A DNA stretch of 33,920 bases from CAYXTI01 sp964468495 (lineage in GTDB: Bacteria; Pseudomonadota; Alphaproteobacteria; Rickettsiales; Rickettsiaceae): positions 1 through 33,920 of the forward strand of contig CAYXTI010000013.1 of the NCBI GenBank assembly GCA_964468495.1. Reading direction: 5' to 3'. Position numbers and translations under genes: made by a program. The notes beneath the pieces are model-generated. The model did not search any database, was not told the origin of the DNA, and saw only the letters and a program-made list of their open reading frames with translations. Shown piece by piece: positions 25,664 to 33,920 of this stretch. Each line of letters starts with the position of its first letter. Within the stretch, counting starts at the first letter, position 1.

Positions 25664-28297
25664 TTAACTTATCATTCTCATTATTTCATTTTTATTATTA
25701 TGTATAATTTTACGACATTGATAAAGCACTTCCATTTTTAGTAGAATATCATGAATGCTATGATATTCTTTCATTATATCTATGCCGAATTTTTGCTCTA
25801 TTGTATCTTTTATATAGAATAACACTTTTTTATGCGATTGATTATTTATTTCTATATTTTGTGATTCATCATTAAAAAATTTAGTAACATGCATAGCTAA
25901 TTCTCCTAAAGAAGCAGATTCTGATGATGAGATTTTTATATTTTTCTTTTCTAATTCTACAATATTTTCTAAAAATTGTTTATTAGTAGAACTTAAATTA
26001 TAACTTGTTGTTAGTAAATTTTGTTTTTCTTTTCCTCCAGATAATAATTGATCATAGCATAACACATTATTATCCGTATAAATGCTAATGTTAATGTTAT
26101 TTCCTAAATCTCCGGCATCATTAGCAGTAATTAATATATTATTATTACTATCTATCTTTGCATTAATAACATTATTATTATTATTTATTGTATTAACAAG
26201 TTGATTAATATAATTACTATTATTAGATTGATTTAATTGCAAAGAGTAATCTATAACCTTAATAATATTATTATCTTTACTAATTCCTATTTTTAGATTA
26301 TTGCTATAATTAATAATATCACTATTGATTATAGCAGTAGCAGCTTTGGCGGGAATAAGTCCATTTTGTCTTGTATTTTTTCTTATCATGTGATAGTTTA
26401 AATCAGAACTATTATGTACTAAATTTTTATATTTTATATATGGATTATTTTCTTCAATTTTAATTATATTATTTAATCCAAGTAACTCTCCTAATTTTCC
26501 GCATTGTAAAACTAAATATTGATCATTATTAGTGGTTTCAATTTCAATATGGTTTGAGGTATTATCATTATCTTTTACTAATTTTACAGATGCAATACTT
26601 CCTGGTATTTTATTATCGTTAATAAAATCACCTTCCAGGGCTATTGGATTTGTGTTATCAGAAAATGATATTCTTTTATTCATTAAATTTTTGTTAGCAT
26701 CTAACATAAAACTTATGCTTCCTTTTTGAACTGTATTATTTGCTATTACTTCTAGGTCTATTTTAATTATATTGTTTTCTATATCATGTAAATTGTTTAT
26801 AGTAAATGCTTTAGAATATACATTACTTCCTTTCTCGATATTAATTGAATTCATAGCTTCTATATTTATATCAAGGGAAGAATTATTTACGCTAATAGCA
26901 TTTATCTTTAAGTTACAGTCTAATAAAGAATTGCCTTGTATATCAAGGTTTAGAGTACACTGACCATTTTCAATATTGCTTAAACCATTTAATTGAATGT
27001 TATTAATTAATTTTTCATTTTTTATTTTTTCATCAACAATCCAATCTATTGTTCCAATTCCAGCTCTAGGTTTTGCAGGAGCTATATTCAATTTTTCATT
27101 TAATTCATTTACTATATTTTCTACAGTTAACTGTTTAGGATTATTTTTATCTAAACAATTTTTAAGGTCAATAGTCACAGGAGTAATATATCCTATACTA
27201 TTAATAGAGTTAGCACCTTCTTTATCAACTACAAAAATATTTATAGGTTCATTAATTGTTTCCCAATCAATTTGTTGATTCACATTTATTTTATTACTGC
27301 CTTTAAAAAAATTTTTAGGAGGAAAAGTAGAAGCATTATTATGAATAACATTTATTTCATTTGCTGCTATATAGGAAAAGTTTTTAAGATGTTCTTTATA
27401 TTTATTTAATATTTCATGATCAAAATAAAAAAAACTACTTAGGTTTCCATATTTATCTTGGTAATTACTATTATTTAAATACTTTGTTGACCTAGAAAGC
27501 TTTTTATTATCATCATATAGATCAATAATAATTGATTCTATTTGTTTGTTATTTTGAGGATGAGAACAATAGTTAAATTGTGCGTATAAATCATTAGATA
27601 AAATAACAGTTCCTGTTGTTTTTTCTTTAATAAATACTTTTTCATTTTTAGTATATGTAATATCTATTTCGCAATATTGTGAAATAGATGAAAGTAGAGA
27701 ATCACGCTTGTTAAGCAAGTCAGAAGGATATTGCGTACTAGCAATTCTTTTATTTAGAGCATGTAATTGATTAATCTCTTGATTGAGTATTTGAATATTA
27801 TTTTTAAGAACTTTAGCAGCATTAATTTTGCTATTTTCTATAGAGCTGATGTTATCATTTAAACAATTTACTAGATTATTAATAGCGATAATAAATTGAT
27901 TTTTTCCTATTTCCCCATTATTATTTGTTAATTCTTTATGTGCATTATTGTATAGCTCAATTAGTCTATTTTGTATTTTAGACATCCCATTATCATCTAA
28001 CTGACCAATATATGTTTTTAAATCATTCATATAATAATTATTAGTAAGGTAAAATGTAGATTTAGTTATATTATCTATATATTGTTTATGTAAAATTGGA
28101 TCAAATTCTCGATCTTTATTAAATTTACTAATAATACTATTAGAGTTAATAGATTCTACTGATATTCTTGGTACAACTCTATAACCTATTTCTAAGGGGC
28201 TAGAAGTATTATTAGTGTTTACAACATTATTAGTATGAGTATTAAGGGTTTCTTTTAATGGATTTATACTATTCAATATTTTGTTGGAATCAGCCAT
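25664..28297 (-). CDS. flgK: Flagellar hook-associated protein FlgK, enlarged
   Basis: FlgK (HAP1) caps the hook and connects it to FlgL. At 877 aa it is longer than most homologues (about 450-700). The N-terminus has NTNNTSSPLEIGYR, a degenerate form of the NNIAN-x-x-TPGYSR signature. Residues 171-212 (LNQEINQLHALNKRI, then DLLNKRDSLLSSISQYCEID) match the conserved LN-x-x-I and DL-x-D-x-RD-x-LL blocks. The C-terminus, FGIDIMKEYHSIHDILLKME then VLYQCRKIIHNNKNEIMRMI, matches the GVNLDEE...Q-x-AYQA-x-A-x-I ending. The extra length lies in an Asn/Ile-rich, beta-predicted middle (about 350-750), probably an expanded outer D2/D3 domain exposed outside the cell. It follows the flgN-like gene by 20 bases. 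Confidence 0.82.
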   Translation of the reverse strand: MADSNKILNSINPLKETLNTHTNNVVNTNNTSSPLEIGYRVVPRISVESINSNSIISKFNKDREFDPILHKQYIDNITKSTFYLTNNYYMNDLKTYIGQLDDNGMSKIQNRLIELYNNAHKELTNNNGEIGKNQFIIAINNLVNCLNDNISSIENSKINAAKVLKNNIQILNQEINQLHALNKRIASTQYPSDLLNKRDSLLSSISQYCEIDITYTKNEKVFIKEKTTGTVILSNDLYAQFNYCSHPQNNKQIESIIIDLYDDNKKLSRSTKYLNNSNYQDKYGNLSSFFYFDHEILNKYKEHLKNFSYIAANEINVIHNNASTFPPKNFFKGSNKINVNQQIDWETINEPINIFVVDKEGANSINSIGYITPVTIDLKNCLDKNNPKQLTVENIVNELNEKLNIAPAKPRAGIGTIDWIVDEKIKNEKLINNIQLNGLSNIENGQCTLNLDIQGNSLLDCNLKINAISVNNSSLDINIEAMNSINIEKGSNVYSKAFTINNLHDIENNIIKIDLEVIANNTVQKGSISFMLDANKNLMNKRISFSDNTNPIALEGDFINDNKIPGSIASVKLVKDNDNTSNHIEIETTNNDQYLVLQCGKLGELLGLNNIIKIEENNPYIKYKNLVHNSSDLNYHMIRKNTRQNGLIPAKAATAIINSDIINYSNNLKIGISKDNNIIKVIDYSLQLNQSNNSNYINQLVNTINNNNNVINAKIDSNNNILITANDAGDLGNNINISIYTDNNVLCYDQLLSGGKEKQNLLTTSYNLSSTNKQFLENIVELEKKNIKISSSESASLGELAMHVTKFFNDESQNIEINNQSHKKVLFYIKDTIEQKFGIDIMKEYHSIHDILLKMEVLYQCRKIIHNNKNEIMRMIS

Positions 28298-28317
28298 TTA
28301 TAAATTCTTTAATTTTT

Positions 28318-28791
28318 TTATACATTACTTTTGATTATAGAAATTAATTCTACTTCTTTTGTTAGAGATTTATTTTTTATGTTTGATAAACCTTGATTAT
28401 TATAACTATAATATTTTTTTTCCTGTTCTTTTTGAATATTTTTGTATATTTCCATTATTTTATTACTTGCTTCTATATTGCCAGTTATTAAAGCATGATT
28501 TTCTTTACTTACTACACTAAGATCATCTAGTAATTTCTTTATCTCTTGTAATATAGGAAGATCATTATTAAAATGATTAGTTTTAGTAAAATCTTGGAGA
28601 GATTTTTGTATTTGAATAAAATCATTTGCTATAGATGATTTTTTATCTACTAAAGATTGAATATCATTAATGGAATTATCTTTTAATTTTTTATTCTCTT
28701 TATTAATTGTTTCTATTAGCACTAAAATAGTTTTTTTTAGTTTTTTTAATAAATTAATCTCAGTTAATTTTGGGTTAAAACTAAAATCCAT
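28318..28791 (-). CDS. Small helical protein, probable FlgN-type export chaperone
   Basis: From ATG 28791 the product is 157 aa, almost entirely helical and rich in Lys, Glu, Asn and Leu. It shows a coiled-coil-like pattern with LIETINKENKKLKDNSINDI and a following K-rich turn, similar to the L-x-x-E-x-x-x-L-x-x-x-D...K layout of FlgN, the cytosolic chaperone for FlgK and FlgL. Its position just before flgK is the strongest argument. The start is placed at 28791 because AGG lies 7 bases before it; an in-frame TTG at 28824 would overlap the previous gene. Sequence similarity to known FlgN is weak, so the function is inferred from context. Confidence 0.5.
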   Translation of the reverse strand: MDFSFNPKLTEINLLKKLKKTILVLIETINKENKKLKDNSINDIQSLVDKKSSIANDFIQIQKSLQDFTKTNHFNNDLPILQEIKKLLDDLSVVSKENHALITGNIEASNKIMEIYKNIQKEQEKKYYSYNNQGLSNIKNKSLTKEVELISIIKSNV

Positions 28792-28813
28792 GATTATACC
28801 TAATTTTATATAA

Positions 28814-29254
28814 TTAATAACCAATTATCTCTTTTGCTATAGCTGATTTTAAGCCATCTAAAGGTAATTGGTCGATGATATTTTTAGATATCAAGTCTGA
28901 TAAATTTATATAAGAATCATCAATTGATTCATTTTCTATAAAAGCTGTTTTTAATAATTCGTTTAACAATTCTTTTACTAATATTTCTGTATGTTCTATC
29001 ATTTTTTGTTCCTTAACAGGGGCAGCAATATTTATGCCAATATTATTAGTAACAATAGTATTATTTTTATTAATTGAGTTAATAACAGAGGATGTATTAT
29101 TATTTACATTTACTTTACTTGAGTTTAATAAATTAACTATTTTTTGTTGAAAGAGTTGATTCTTTGGGTTATTGCTAGCTTTTATACTATTTTTCTGACT
29201 AGTTATTTCCGTAGAGGAAACCTGGTTTATAGCATTGATAATATTAACGTTCAT
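28814..29254 (-). CDS. Probable rod-binding protein, FlgJ N-terminal domain only
   Basis: The 146-aa product has an Asn/Ser-rich, probably disordered first half. A helical second half follows from about residue 84 (HTEILVKELLNELLKTAF, then SDLISKNIIDQLPLDGLKSA), resembling the FlgJ rod-binding domain, where a FE-x-x-x-L-x-x-ML helix is followed by a short amphipathic helix pair ending in a Gly-containing turn. There is no muramidase (glucosaminidase) domain; alphaproteobacterial FlgJ commonly lacks it. The gene lies between flgI and the flgN/flgK genes, where flgJ normally sits. The motif match is weak, and the call depends mainly on location. Confidence 0.5.
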   Translation of the reverse strand: MNVNIINAINQVSSTEITSQKNSIKASNNPKNQLFQQKIVNLLNSSKVNVNNNTSSVINSINKNNTIVTNNIGINIAAPVKEQKMIEHTEILVKELLNELLKTAFIENESIDDSYINLSDLISKNIIDQLPLDGLKSAIAKEIIGY

Positions 29255-29358
29255 AACCTTAATCTCTATTTAAATTATTATATTGTTAAGTTAAAATATT
29301 ATAAAAAAGCTTTTTATTTAATAAATAAAGCGATTTAAAAAGACAATGCTACTATAGC

Positions 29359-30480
29359 TTATTTTACTTCTATTACAGCATCAAGAGCTCCTACTGATTT
29401 CATATTATGTAAAATATGTATTATATCTCTAGGCCAAACTCCTAATTTATTTAATCCTTCCACTAATTCTCCTAGAGTTGCCATTTCTTTTAAATTATGT
29501 ATAGCTTTTCCTCTTTTTTGATCTACAAAGTTATTAATTTGTTCTCTTTGACCATCGTCAATTGTAGGAGGAAATTGTGTATCAAAATTTAAATGACCGA
29601 CATTTAATACTAAATTACCTTGAGCAATAGCTACAGGCCTAATATGTACTTTATCACTAATTACTACTGTTCCTGTTGATTCATGAATGACTATTTTTGC
29701 TTTATAATCAGGTGTAATAGATAAACTTTCAATTTTTGCAATCAAATCCATTATATCATTATTTTTATAATTAGGGATTGTTATTTCAATAGTTGCTGCA
29801 TCAAGAGTTTTTGCTGTATTTCCTGGAATATTATTGTTAATTACTTGTGCCACTGCTACTGCTGTATTAAAATCAGGAGATGATAATGAAAGTTTAATGT
29901 TTTTTAAGTTAGAAAAAGTAAAATTTAGTTCAGCTTCAACTATAGCACCATTTTGAATATAACCATTAGTTTCTATAGCATTGCTTCTATTTTTTACCTC
30001 AGATGAAGTAGGAACAAATTCTGATATTGAAATTACTCCTTGTGCTACAGCATAAACATTGCCATCTGCTCCAATCATTGGAGTTACCAATAAAGTTCCT
30101 CCTTTTAAACTTTTTGCATCTCCTAAAGCACTTACTTTTACATCAATTTTGTTTCCCTGGCGAGAAAAAGGAGGGAGGTTAGCAGTCACGGTTACAGCAG
30201 CGATATTTTTTGTTTTTATATTTTTTTCGCCATATACGTTTATTCCTAATCTCTCAAGTAGATCGGTTAAACTTTTTTCGGTAAAAGCAGAGTTCTTTAA
30301 ATTATCACCTGTGCCATTTAATCCTACTACTAATCCTTGTCCTACTAATAAATTTTCTCTGACTCCTTCTATGGATACTATATCTTTTATCCTAGTTTCT
30401 GCTTTAGTTGTTATGCTTATTGCAATAATAAAAAATAAATATATGAGCTTTTTTATCTGTACTATTTGCTTAAACATCAT
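29359..30480 (-). CDS. flgI: Flagellar P-ring protein FlgI
   Basis: FlgI forms the P-ring that surrounds the rod in the peptidoglycan layer. The 373-aa product has a signal peptide (hydrophobic core about 11-23, cleavage likely after TKA at 25-27), then RIKDIVSIEGVRENLLVGQG and LVVGLNGTGD, which are highly conserved. Further along come LGDAKSLKGGTLLVTPMIGADGNVYAVAQG and the C-terminal LVEGLNKLGVWPRDIIHILHNMKSVGALDA. It is full length and clearly conserved, in contrast to the fast-evolving hook proteins behind it. It is the first gene of the visible flagellar operon; 104 bases separate it from the flgJ-like gene. ATGATG offers two starts three bases apart. A P-ring implies both a peptidoglycan layer and export to the periplasm. 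Confidence 0.97.
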   Translation of the reverse strand: MMFKQIVQIKKLIYLFFIIAISITTKAETRIKDIVSIEGVRENLLVGQGLVVGLNGTGDNLKNSAFTEKSLTDLLERLGINVYGEKNIKTKNIAAVTVTANLPPFSRQGNKIDVKVSALGDAKSLKGGTLLVTPMIGADGNVYAVAQGVISISEFVPTSSEVKNRSNAIETNGYIQNGAIVEAELNFTFSNLKNIKLSLSSPDFNTAVAVAQVINNNIPGNTAKTLDAATIEITIPNYKNNDIMDLIAKIESLSITPDYKAKIVIHESTGTVVISDKVHIRPVAIAQGNLVLNVGHLNFDTQFPPTIDDGQREQINNFVDQKRGKAIHNLKEMATLGELVEGLNKLGVWPRDIIHILHNMKSVGALDAVIEVK

Positions 30481-30755
30481 TAATTATATTATTTTTCTAT
30501 AAATATATTTTTAGAGGTCTATAAAAAACTTTATTAGCAATTCAACACTAACTAATTATATATATCTAAGTAATGCTTTAATTTACTATTAAAATTATAG
30601 TAGATAACATAATAGTCAAAACACCAATCAATAGCATTACAAAATAGACTTATAGATTGATGTTATTTTCATTCATAGTTAATATTATATTATAGTTATA
30701 ATCATTACAATAGTTAATTGCATTATTATTAATGATTGAAAAATTGTTTGATATA

Positions 30756-30784
30756 AAAAGGTTATATAATGAATATAACCTTTT
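30756..30784. terminator. Perfect 12-bp hairpin with flanking A and T tracts (bidirectional terminator-like)
   Basis: AAAAGGTTATAT (30756-30767) and ATATAACCTTTT (30773-30784) are exact reverse complements around the 5-base loop AATGA. The A tract at the left end and T tract at the right end allow termination in either direction. No coding gene ends nearby on either strand, so it may end an untranslated transcript or be a remnant of a lost gene. Confidence 0.6.
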
Positions 30785-30810
30785 ATTTATTAGATTTGCT
30801 GGTGTATTAT

Positions 30811-30840
30811 TTATATTACTTTATATTACTTTATATTACT
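30811..30840. repeat. Three tandem copies of a 10-base unit
   Basis: TTATATTACT is repeated exactly three times head to tail, in phase with one DNA helical turn. It is located 27 bases to the right of the 12-bp hairpin. Short tandem repeats like this can vary in copy number by slippage. Confidence 0.9.
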
Positions 30841-31110
30841 TTTAAAAGTAATGCTGTATATCTAGTAAGTTAAGTATTTATTATTTAAATAAAATTTAAA
30901 ATGTACAACTTAGCTATATTATCACTTTTGAAAGATTAAGAAGAATATTTTTTATTGTGTTAGGCATTTTAGAGAGTATGGTAAAGAAAAATAATTATAA
31001 ATAAAAAATTTGTAAATTTTTGTTGGTATTATTATTATATCTAATATAATAGCTAAGTTAATTATAAGGCTAATGGATGAGTAATTATATTTTTTATTAC
31101 TATTTAAGAT

Positions 31111-31183
31111 GAGCCCGTAGCTCAGTAGGTAGAGCACTTGACTTTTAATCAGGGTGTCCCGGGTTCGAGTCCCGGCGGGCTTG
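31111..31183 (+). tRNA. tRNA-Lys, anticodon UUU
   Basis: The 73-base sequence folds as a standard tRNA. The acceptor arms GAGCCCG and CGGGCTT pair (G-U at the first pair), the D arm is GCTC/GAGC, the anticodon stem CTTGA/TCAGG holds the loop CTTTTAA (anticodon TTT), and the T arm is CCGGG/CCCGG with loop TTCGAGT. CCA is not encoded. It reads the AAA and AAG codons, which are extremely frequent in this genome. Confidence 0.97.
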
Positions 31184-31468
31184 CTATTATAGCTTTACAT
31201 AAGATATAATTATTAGTCTTAGTAAGTTTTTCTTTCTAACATAGAGAAAAATAAAAAATTGTTTTATAGTGTATCTATAAATGGGTATTTAGTACAAATA
31301 AAAGAGATATATAATTAGTAGATACTTTGGTAACTTAAAATTTGAAAATATTTATTAAATCGCTATTTTTATATTTGTAAAATAGCAGGTCCAAATAACC
31401 TTGATAATAAAATTATTTTAGTGTCTACTTTTTAAATCAAAAAAGATAATTTAATGATAATCAGTTAT

Positions 31469-32287
31469 TTAAAAATATTTATCTAATAGAGAAATCATTT
31501 TTTTGTCCCTTGCTTCTATATTTTCGCTACCAGTAATAATTGCTATTAGGCTTTTTTCTTTACGTGTTACACTAGCAATTAGATTTCTTCCAGCATGATT
31601 TGTAAAACCAGTTTTTGCTGCTTCAGTTCCATAATAGTTCTTTAATAAAGTATTAGTGTTATTAATGTTATTTCCTTTAAATGAAAAACTAGGTTGTGAA
31701 AATAAGTGATAATATTGCGGAAAATTTTTTTTGATAGCTATATATAATTTTGCAAGATCTAAAGCAGTAGTTTTTTGTTTATCATCATGCCAGCCTGAAG
31801 CATTAGTAAATGTAGTATATTTCATTCCTAGCTTACGAGCTTTAATTGTCATTATATGGCTAAATCTTTTCTCTGAAACAGCAATATTTTCTGCTGCTAC
31901 TCTAGCAGCATCATTTGCTGATTTAATAATTAATGCTAATATTATCTCTCTTACCGTTATTCTATCTCCTTCTTTTAAATAAAGTTTAGAAGGTTTAGCT
32001 GATTCAGCATACTTAGAAACATAAAATTTTTGTTCTAAAGATATTTTTCCAGATTCTAGTAACTCAAAGATAATATATAAAGTCATTAATTTTGTTAATG
32101 AAGCAGGATATATTCTTTTATTAGCATTATATGCATGTAAAATCTTTCCACTTTTATAATCCACTATTAAACTAGATTTAATTGGTTGATATAAGAGCTT
32201 TTTTTTGCTTGATGCATAAGATTGATAATTAAAAAAACATAAGGTTATAATAATTAATTCTATAATTATTATATTTTTTTTGGTCAT
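31469..32287 (-). CDS. dacA: D-alanyl-D-alanine carboxypeptidase (penicillin-binding protein, S11 family)
   Basis: The enzyme trims the terminal D-alanine of peptidoglycan pentapeptides in the periplasm. The 272-aa product has an N-terminal hydrophobic export segment (about 5-20). The three serine penicillin-recognising motifs are S63-x-x-K66 (SLTK), S123-A-N125 and K225-T-G227. SLIVDYKSGKILHAYNANKRIYPASLTK is typical of the PBP5 group. It is shorter than PBP5 because the C-terminal beta domain and membrane-anchoring helix are absent, so it is probably periplasmic or held by its N-terminal segment. Together with dapE and dapF it indicates active cell-wall metabolism. It lies 160 bases downstream of tsf on the same strand, with a hairpin between them. 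Confidence 0.93.
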   Translation of the reverse strand: MTKKNIIIIELIIITLCFFNYQSYASSKKKLLYQPIKSSLIVDYKSGKILHAYNANKRIYPASLTKLMTLYIIFELLESGKISLEQKFYVSKYAESAKPSKLYLKEGDRITVREIILALIIKSANDAARVAAENIAVSEKRFSHIMTIKARKLGMKYTTFTNASGWHDDKQKTTALDLAKLYIAIKKNFPQYYHLFSQPSFSFKGNNINNTNTLLKNYYGTEAAKTGFTNHAGRNLIASVTRKEKSLIAIITGSENIEARDKKMISLLDKYF

Positions 32288-32407
32288 ACTAACTTATATT
32301 TAGAAATTACTATAAATAGTATAATAACAATAAAAAGTAGATCTCTAAAGAATAATTTACTTAAACACTAGTAATAATAATAAATTTATAAAAATATATG
32401 TTTTATA

Positions 32408-32441
32408 TATAGTGCACTAATTAGTACAGTGGTTCACTATA
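32408..32441 (-). terminator. Structured hairpin just after tsf
   Basis: TATAGTG (32408-32414) pairs with CACTATA (32435-32441), and directly inside CACT (32415-32418) pairs with AGTG (32428-32431). This gives an 11-bp stem with a 3-base bulge and a 9-base loop. It begins 7 bases after the tsf stop codon. The T tract expected after an intrinsic terminator is weak on the minus strand, so it may instead protect the 3' end or attenuate read-through into dacA. Confidence 0.5.
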
Positions 32442-32447
32442 CTATAG

Positions 32448-33317
32448 TTAACTAATGGCAAATCTAATATAATTACTTATTTTTATAGGTTTATTAAGCT
32501 TTTTAGATGCATTATCAATTACTGTCTGAATTTTTGTTTTTCCATCAATAATAGAAATTTGTTCTAATAATACTATTTCTTCATATAATTTTTTTATCTT
32601 ACCTTCTACTAATTTCTCCATTATAGGAGTAGGTTTTTTTAATTTTTTAGCTTGTTCTATAAAAATATTTTTTTCTCTTTCTATTATTTTTAATGGAATA
32701 TCATTGCTATTTAAATATTCAGGGTTTGTAGCAGCAATATGCATAGCTATTTCTTTACCTAATAATTTCAATTGCGATTTATCTCCTGTAGACTCTAAAG
32801 CAACAAGAACTCCAATTTTACCCATAGAATTATTATAATTATTATGAATATATGAAGAAATAATTCCTTCGCTATTGTTATTAATTTTTAACTTACTCAT
32901 ACGATTTATTATAATATTTTCACCAGTTTGAGAAATACATGCTAACACTAAATCGTTTATACTATGATTATGGTTAATTTGATATTTTTTTAGCTCATCA
33001 ATATTATTACAATTGATAGCAACTGTAGAAATTTTTTTTACAAGATCTTGAAATAGTTGATTTCTTACCACAAAATCTGTTTCAGAATTTACTTCTACTA
33101 TCACTCCAGCTTTATTAGTATTAGTTATATTGATAGCAATCACTCCCTCATTAGTAGCTCTTATTAATTTCTTAGCAGCAGTTAATCCTTTAGTTTTTAA
33201 AAAATCTATAGCTGCTTCAAAATCACCATTAGTTTCAATTAATGCTTTTTTACAATCCATCATACCAACTCCAGTTTTTATTCTTAAATCTTTTACTGTA
33301 GATGCTGAAACAATCAT
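32448..33317 (-). CDS. tsf: Translation elongation factor Ts
   Basis: EF-Ts is the nucleotide exchange factor that reloads EF-Tu with GTP. The 289-aa product starts with VKDLRIKTGVGMMDCKKAL and FLKTKGLTAAKK, the UBA-like N-terminal domain. It continues with VEVNSETDFVVRNQLF, containing the TDFV motif that inserts beside the EF-Tu nucleotide site, and then the dimerisation and C-terminal modules. A clear AGAGAGG Shine-Dalgarno lies about 8 bases before ATG 33317. In almost all bacteria tsf directly follows rpsB. Here the 140 bases upstream contain no rpsB and the sequence then changes character, so either rpsB is unlinked or the window joins unrelated DNA. Confidence 0.96.
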   Translation of the reverse strand: MIVSASTVKDLRIKTGVGMMDCKKALIETNGDFEAAIDFLKTKGLTAAKKLIRATNEGVIAINITNTNKAGVIVEVNSETDFVVRNQLFQDLVKKISTVAINCNNIDELKKYQINHNHSINDLVLACISQTGENIIINRMSKLKINNNSEGIISSYIHNNYNNSMGKIGVLVALESTGDKSQLKLLGKEIAMHIAATNPEYLNSNDIPLKIIEREKNIFIEQAKKLKKPTPIMEKLVEGKIKKLYEEIVLLEQISIIDGKTKIQTVIDNASKKLNKPIKISNYIRFAIS

Positions 33318-33457
33318 AAAACAAACCTCTCTAAAAATTTTATTTAGTAGAAAATTAAATAATAGCTATTTACTATAATATGTTTATTTTTGTAAAAATA
33401 ACTATAATAACCTTAATTATTAACAATATAATAATACTTTATCATTCAATAACTTTT

Positions 33458-33855
<398 letters not shown>

Positions 33856-33920
33856 TTCTGTGAGAGATAGAATACAGAGAAAGCAGAGATAGAGTGTGTG
33901 TATGTAAGATTGTTTGTAGT

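Larger units (their letters stand above)
30481..31110. other. 630-base gene-free stretch with repeats, upstream of flgI
   Basis: No convincing coding frame is present. The region separates minus-strand flgI from plus-strand tRNA-Lys and must hold both promoters. The word GTAATGCT occurs at 30570-30577 and 30848-30855 and in reverse at 30633-30640. A 12-bp hairpin (30756-30784) and three 10-base tandem repeats (30811-30840) are listed separately. A TATAAT at 31045-31050 could be the -10 box of the tRNA gene, with TTGGTA at 31023-31028 as a weak -35. Confidence 0.55.

Noticed and set aside
26532..27278. Several plus-strand hydrophobic frames opposite flgK
   Set aside because: They mirror the Asn/Ile/Lys-rich flgK codons and have no independent start signals or recognisable motifs.
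28792..28824. In-frame TTG start for the flgN-like gene
   Set aside because: It would overlap the previous gene and lacks the AGG that precedes ATG 28791.
30811..30840. CRISPR-like repeats
   Set aside because: The 10-base units are contiguous with no spacers, and no cas gene is present.
30952..31137. 61-residue minus-strand frame overlapping tRNA-Lys
   Set aside because: It runs into the tRNA gene, has no ribosome site and has a composition expected of random A+T-rich DNA.

Overview
The window is a very A+T-rich bacterial segment (by eye about three quarters A+T) that looks like part of a reduced, host-associated alphaproteobacterial genome. Rickettsiales-like or a similar endosymbiont lineage is the best guess. 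Support comes from the short proline-tRNA ligase without an editing insertion, the alphaproteobacterial-type AddB, the proS-lolC-lolD order, a ProP-like MFS carrier, the short HemF, and strong use of A/T-ending codons. No 16S rRNA or other taxonomic marker is present, so placement is inference. The genome keeps a Gram-negative envelope with meso-diaminopimelate peptidoglycan (dapE, dapF, dacA, lolC, lolD) and part of a flagellum (flgI, flgK, flgL and two small companions).

Layout. 1-179 is the tail of a probable sensor histidine kinase. 518-3214 is addB, facing tig (minus) and tRNA-Leu(UAG). dapE (minus) and dapF (plus) are divergent; dapF continues into mtaB and gpsA. A second plus-strand run is comEC, a multi-spanning membrane protein that may be a degenerate heme-copper oxidase subunit I relative, proS, lolC and lolD, followed by a cold-shock gene with its own promoter, long leader and terminator. 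Next come cca and znuA on minus, then on plus an MFS carrier, yraN and hemF, and two tandem dicarboxylate/amino-acid-symporter-like genes. From 24643 to 30480 a minus-strand flagellar operon reads flgI, flgJ-like, flgN-like, flgK, flgL. A 630-base gene-free stretch with several repeats follows, then tRNA-Lys(UUU), dacA and tsf (both minus). The last ~450 bases differ in composition and end in a compound microsatellite, suggesting foreign DNA or an assembly junction.

How the parts fit. Most genes are housekeeping: protein folding and translation (tig, tsf, proS, cca, mtaB, two tRNAs), peptidoglycan precursors and remodelling, phospholipid backbone (gpsA), heme (hemF), DNA repair and uptake (addB, comEC) and import (znuA, MFS, two symporters). 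Tight packing is common: three junctions have exactly 8-nt overlaps of the form ATGNNTRA, suggesting translational coupling. No CRISPR array, insertion sequence, phage, toxin-antitoxin or defence island was seen. I did not find a clear new multi-gene system. The least explained items are the comEC-adjacent membrane protein, the twin symporters with a shared altered core motif, the repeat-bearing region upstream of flgI, and the odd right end.
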